From the NCBI RefSeq assembly GCF_037076465.1, contig NZ_AP028908.1, positions 2,542,001 through 2,606,000 on the forward strand: 64,000 nt of DNA, read 5' to 3'. The notes below the pieces were generated by a model that was given only the letters and a program-made list of their open reading frames with translations, was not told the origin of the DNA and did no database searches. Numbering within the stretch: position 1 is the first letter of the stretch; every line of letters starts with the position of its first letter. Source of the stretch: Pectobacterium araliae (lineage in GTDB: Bacteria; Pseudomonadota; Gammaproteobacteria; Enterobacterales; Enterobacteriaceae). Positions 62,593-64,000 of the stretch are shown one piece after another. The position numbers and the translations under genes were made by a program.

Positions 62593-62931
62593 ATGAGTTC
62601 TATTATTGCAGTGACCGAACACAACTATACCGATGAAGTTGAATTATCCGAACTACCCGTATTGATCGACTTTTGGGCACCCTGGTGTGCGCCTTGCCGG
62701 GCATTGGCTCCTACCATTGAAGAAGTGGCGCAGAAATATGACGGAAAAATCAAAGTAGTGAAGATCAATGTCGATGAGGCCAAACCTTTAAGCGATCGTT
62801 TCGGTGTTAAAGGCATACCCGCGCTATTTATCATAAAAGACGGCAACATAGCCGCCCGCCCTCAGGTCAGCAACCGCACCCGCTTATTCGCGTTGCTCGA
62901 CACACAGTTAGCACCGGAGCATAAATCATGA
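62593..62931 (+). CDS. Thioredoxin-like protein with CAPC active site
   Basis: A 112-residue thioredoxin fold without a signal peptide. The active site is FWAPWCAPCRALAPTIEEVA, where CAPC replaces the usual CGPC. The cis-Pro segment is VKGIPALFIIKDG. A frame opens at 62554, but ATG 62593 (AAGGAAAG upstream) gives the normal length. It lies 78 bases after the TonB receptor and overlaps the next gene by four bases (ATGA), so it forms a pair with the unknown protein. Its partner proteins are unknown. Confidence 0.92.
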   Translation: MSSIIAVTEHNYTDEVELSELPVLIDFWAPWCAPCRALAPTIEEVAQKYDGKIKVVKINVDEAKPLSDRFGVKGIPALFIIKDGNIAARPQVSNRTRLFALLDTQLAPEHKS

Positions 62932-63851
62932 CCACCACATTATCGGCATTCCATAATGATACGCAGCGAAAAGAAGACCTACTGGCGCAGGCGCGAACAG
63001 CAATTGCACAAGGTCAACTTCGCGCAACGACAGATAGCTACGACGATAACAGCGGCAAAGGCAGTGTTATCGCCGTTTTACTGGGATCGCAGCAAATTAC
63101 ACTGGCAGAAGAAAAACTGGGTATCCCTACAAATGTGGCGACACTCTATGAAACTCTTTTCGCCAATTTTGGCGTATTGGAGACAATCGATAACATTCAG
63201 TATCACGATAAACTCCCTGCCGACGCCCAATCAAAGCTGCTCGACTGGCTAACCGCCATTCCGGTGGGTGCCGACCTGACATTATTACCCAGCGCATTTA
63301 TCGCACGGTTGCTTCAAGACATACTGTCTGGCGACATCTTACTTCCCGAACATATTCCAGCCAGTCTTGACGACATCATACGCGATACGGCAGAGGCTCA
63401 CTGGCGGACTTCACGTGGAGAACCATTGACGGAGCAGGAATGGCAGCAGTTGCGACAAAACGCAATGGCAATCACAGACGGTGTGGAATCAGGCTGGCCA
63501 CATTCGGTGGCGACCTTCGTAGAAAGTATCCTGTGGCCTTCAAATGAAGGAGGGCGAGCTATATCCGATGCGTTGCATTTTTTTCTGGCAACGCTGGTGA
63601 GCCAGTTCAGCCTGCAACATTATACTCCCGAAGATCGTGCCGCCTTGAGTGCAGCGATGCAAGCTTTTGAACAGTTAAAAGAAGACACGCCGGAACCTGA
63701 CCAAGCCGCTATTTTAGCACTGCCTGAAATTATTGCCTGGAGAGAAGTCACGGCCAGCGGCCGACAAAACAGCGCGCTGACGCAAGCAAAAAAGACGGTC
63801 TCTGCACTCAGCGCGGCGCTTCATCAACGGCTCATTGAGTTAATCGCGTAA
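62928..63851 (+). CDS. Unrecognised 307-residue protein
   Basis: I do not recognise a family. The protein is soluble-looking, acidic and mostly helical in character, with no signal peptide, no membrane segment and no cysteines seen. A middle patch reads GSVIAVLLGSQQITLAEEKL and a later one SVATFVESILWPSNEGGRAI. The C-terminal third is rich in Ala, Gln and Glu. It is translationally coupled to the thioredoxin-like gene (ATGA overlap) and co-directional with the TonB receptor. It may be a substrate or partner of the thioredoxin. It is real by codon pattern, coupling and a terminator at 63863. Confidence 0.75.
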   Translation: MTTTLSAFHNDTQRKEDLLAQARTAIAQGQLRATTDSYDDNSGKGSVIAVLLGSQQITLAEEKLGIPTNVATLYETLFANFGVLETIDNIQYHDKLPADAQSKLLDWLTAIPVGADLTLLPSAFIARLLQDILSGDILLPEHIPASLDDIIRDTAEAHWRTSRGEPLTEQEWQQLRQNAMAITDGVESGWPHSVATFVESILWPSNEGGRAISDALHFFLATLVSQFSLQHYTPEDRAALSAAMQAFEQLKEDTPEPDQAAILALPEIIAWREVTASGRQNSALTQAKKTVSALSAALHQRLIELIA

Positions 63852-63862
63852 ATGGAGCACGG

Positions 63863-63893
63863 GGGAAAAGGAGATGTTCGCCTTTTCCCTTTC
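63863..63893. terminator. Bidirectional terminator after the unknown gene
   Basis: GGGAAAAGG (63863-63871) pairs with CCTTTTCCC (63881-63889), then TTTCT. It separates the unknown gene from a convergent partial frame at 63896. Confidence 0.8.
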
Positions 63894-63895
63894 TG

Positions 63896-64000
63896 TTAAG
63901 CCCTTTTCGAAATATTGACCCAATAATCTGTTGTGCGATGGATATTGATAGGAAAGGTTTGCACGAGTGATTCGAATGTACGGTTGATATCATCCAATGA
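63896..64000 (-). CDS. Partial frame at right edge (C-terminal end only)
   Basis: On the minus strand an open frame enters from beyond 64000 and stops at 63896, giving about 34 residues that include LDDINRTFESLVQTFPINIH and DYWVNISKRA. It lies directly against the terminator at 63863. I do not recognise it; with so little sequence it may not be a gene. Confidence 0.4.
   Translation of the reverse strand, partial: SLDDINRTFESLVQTFPINIHRTTDYWVNISKRA

Overview
The window looks like chromosome of a soft-rot enterobacterium, most likely Pectobacterium. Most of it is housekeeping DNA in an order close to that of E. coli: osmB-yciH-pyrF-lapB-lapA / pgpB / ribA / acnA, then gstA-pdxY-tyrS-pdxH-mliC-anmK-slyB-slyA-ydhL-gloA-rnt-grxD-mepH-cydH-purR-ribC-mdtK. 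Protein lengths and motifs match the enterobacterial families closely. The organism call is inference from gene content and protein resemblance; no rRNA or phylogenetic marker was compared.

Layout. 1-8160: a LysR regulator cut by the window edge, divergent from a YdeP-type molybdoenzyme, then rnb, an aldo/keto reductase fragment and a CstA/BtsT transporter. 8161-14660: araD, osmB, the lapAB-pyrF-yciH operon, decayed remnants of a regulator and a MalY-type lyase, pgpB and ribA with a six-copy ACAGAC repeat before its terminator. 14670-17390: a small block wedged between ribA and acnA, holding an orphan OppA-like binding protein, a 5'-truncated HExxH protein and a lipoprotein (a possible effector/immunity remnant). 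17463-32602: conserved core from acnA to purR, including the 29-codon gene cydH and candidate PhoP, SlyA and PurR operators. 32648-34567: a group II intron with a frameshifted reverse transcriptase, sitting a few bases past the ribC terminator. 34625-44810: ribC, mdtK, tRNA-Val, a lactate permease with lutABC, katG, and a guanidinium exporter (gdx/sugE) preceded by a guanidine-II (mini-ykkC) riboswitch. 45200-46450: a decayed stretch with a dicarboxylate symporter remnant, a second tRNA-Val and an IS1-type transposase remnant.

From 46527 the content is accessory. An aldo/keto reductase, MarR regulator, old-yellow-enzyme reductase and Bcr-type efflux pump form a probable electrophile-response cluster with twin operator-like repeats. 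A GH42 beta-galactosidase, an AraC-like regulator resembling the arabinose regulator, and a GPH-type sugar transporter form a glycoside-use cluster. Next come an sbmA pseudogene and then the most interesting group: an S9 peptidase overlapping an SbmA/YddA-like ABC transporter, divergent from a TonB-dependent receptor with an STN domain, a thioredoxin-like protein (CAPC active site) and an unrecognised 307-residue protein. An 83-nt nested dyad sits between the two divergent arms.

How they may work together (inference): the last group has an outer-membrane receptor, an inner-membrane transporter of a peptide-carrying family and a cytoplasmic peptidase, which suggests uptake and breakdown of a peptide-like compound. 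The unknown protein and the thioredoxin may protect from it or process it.
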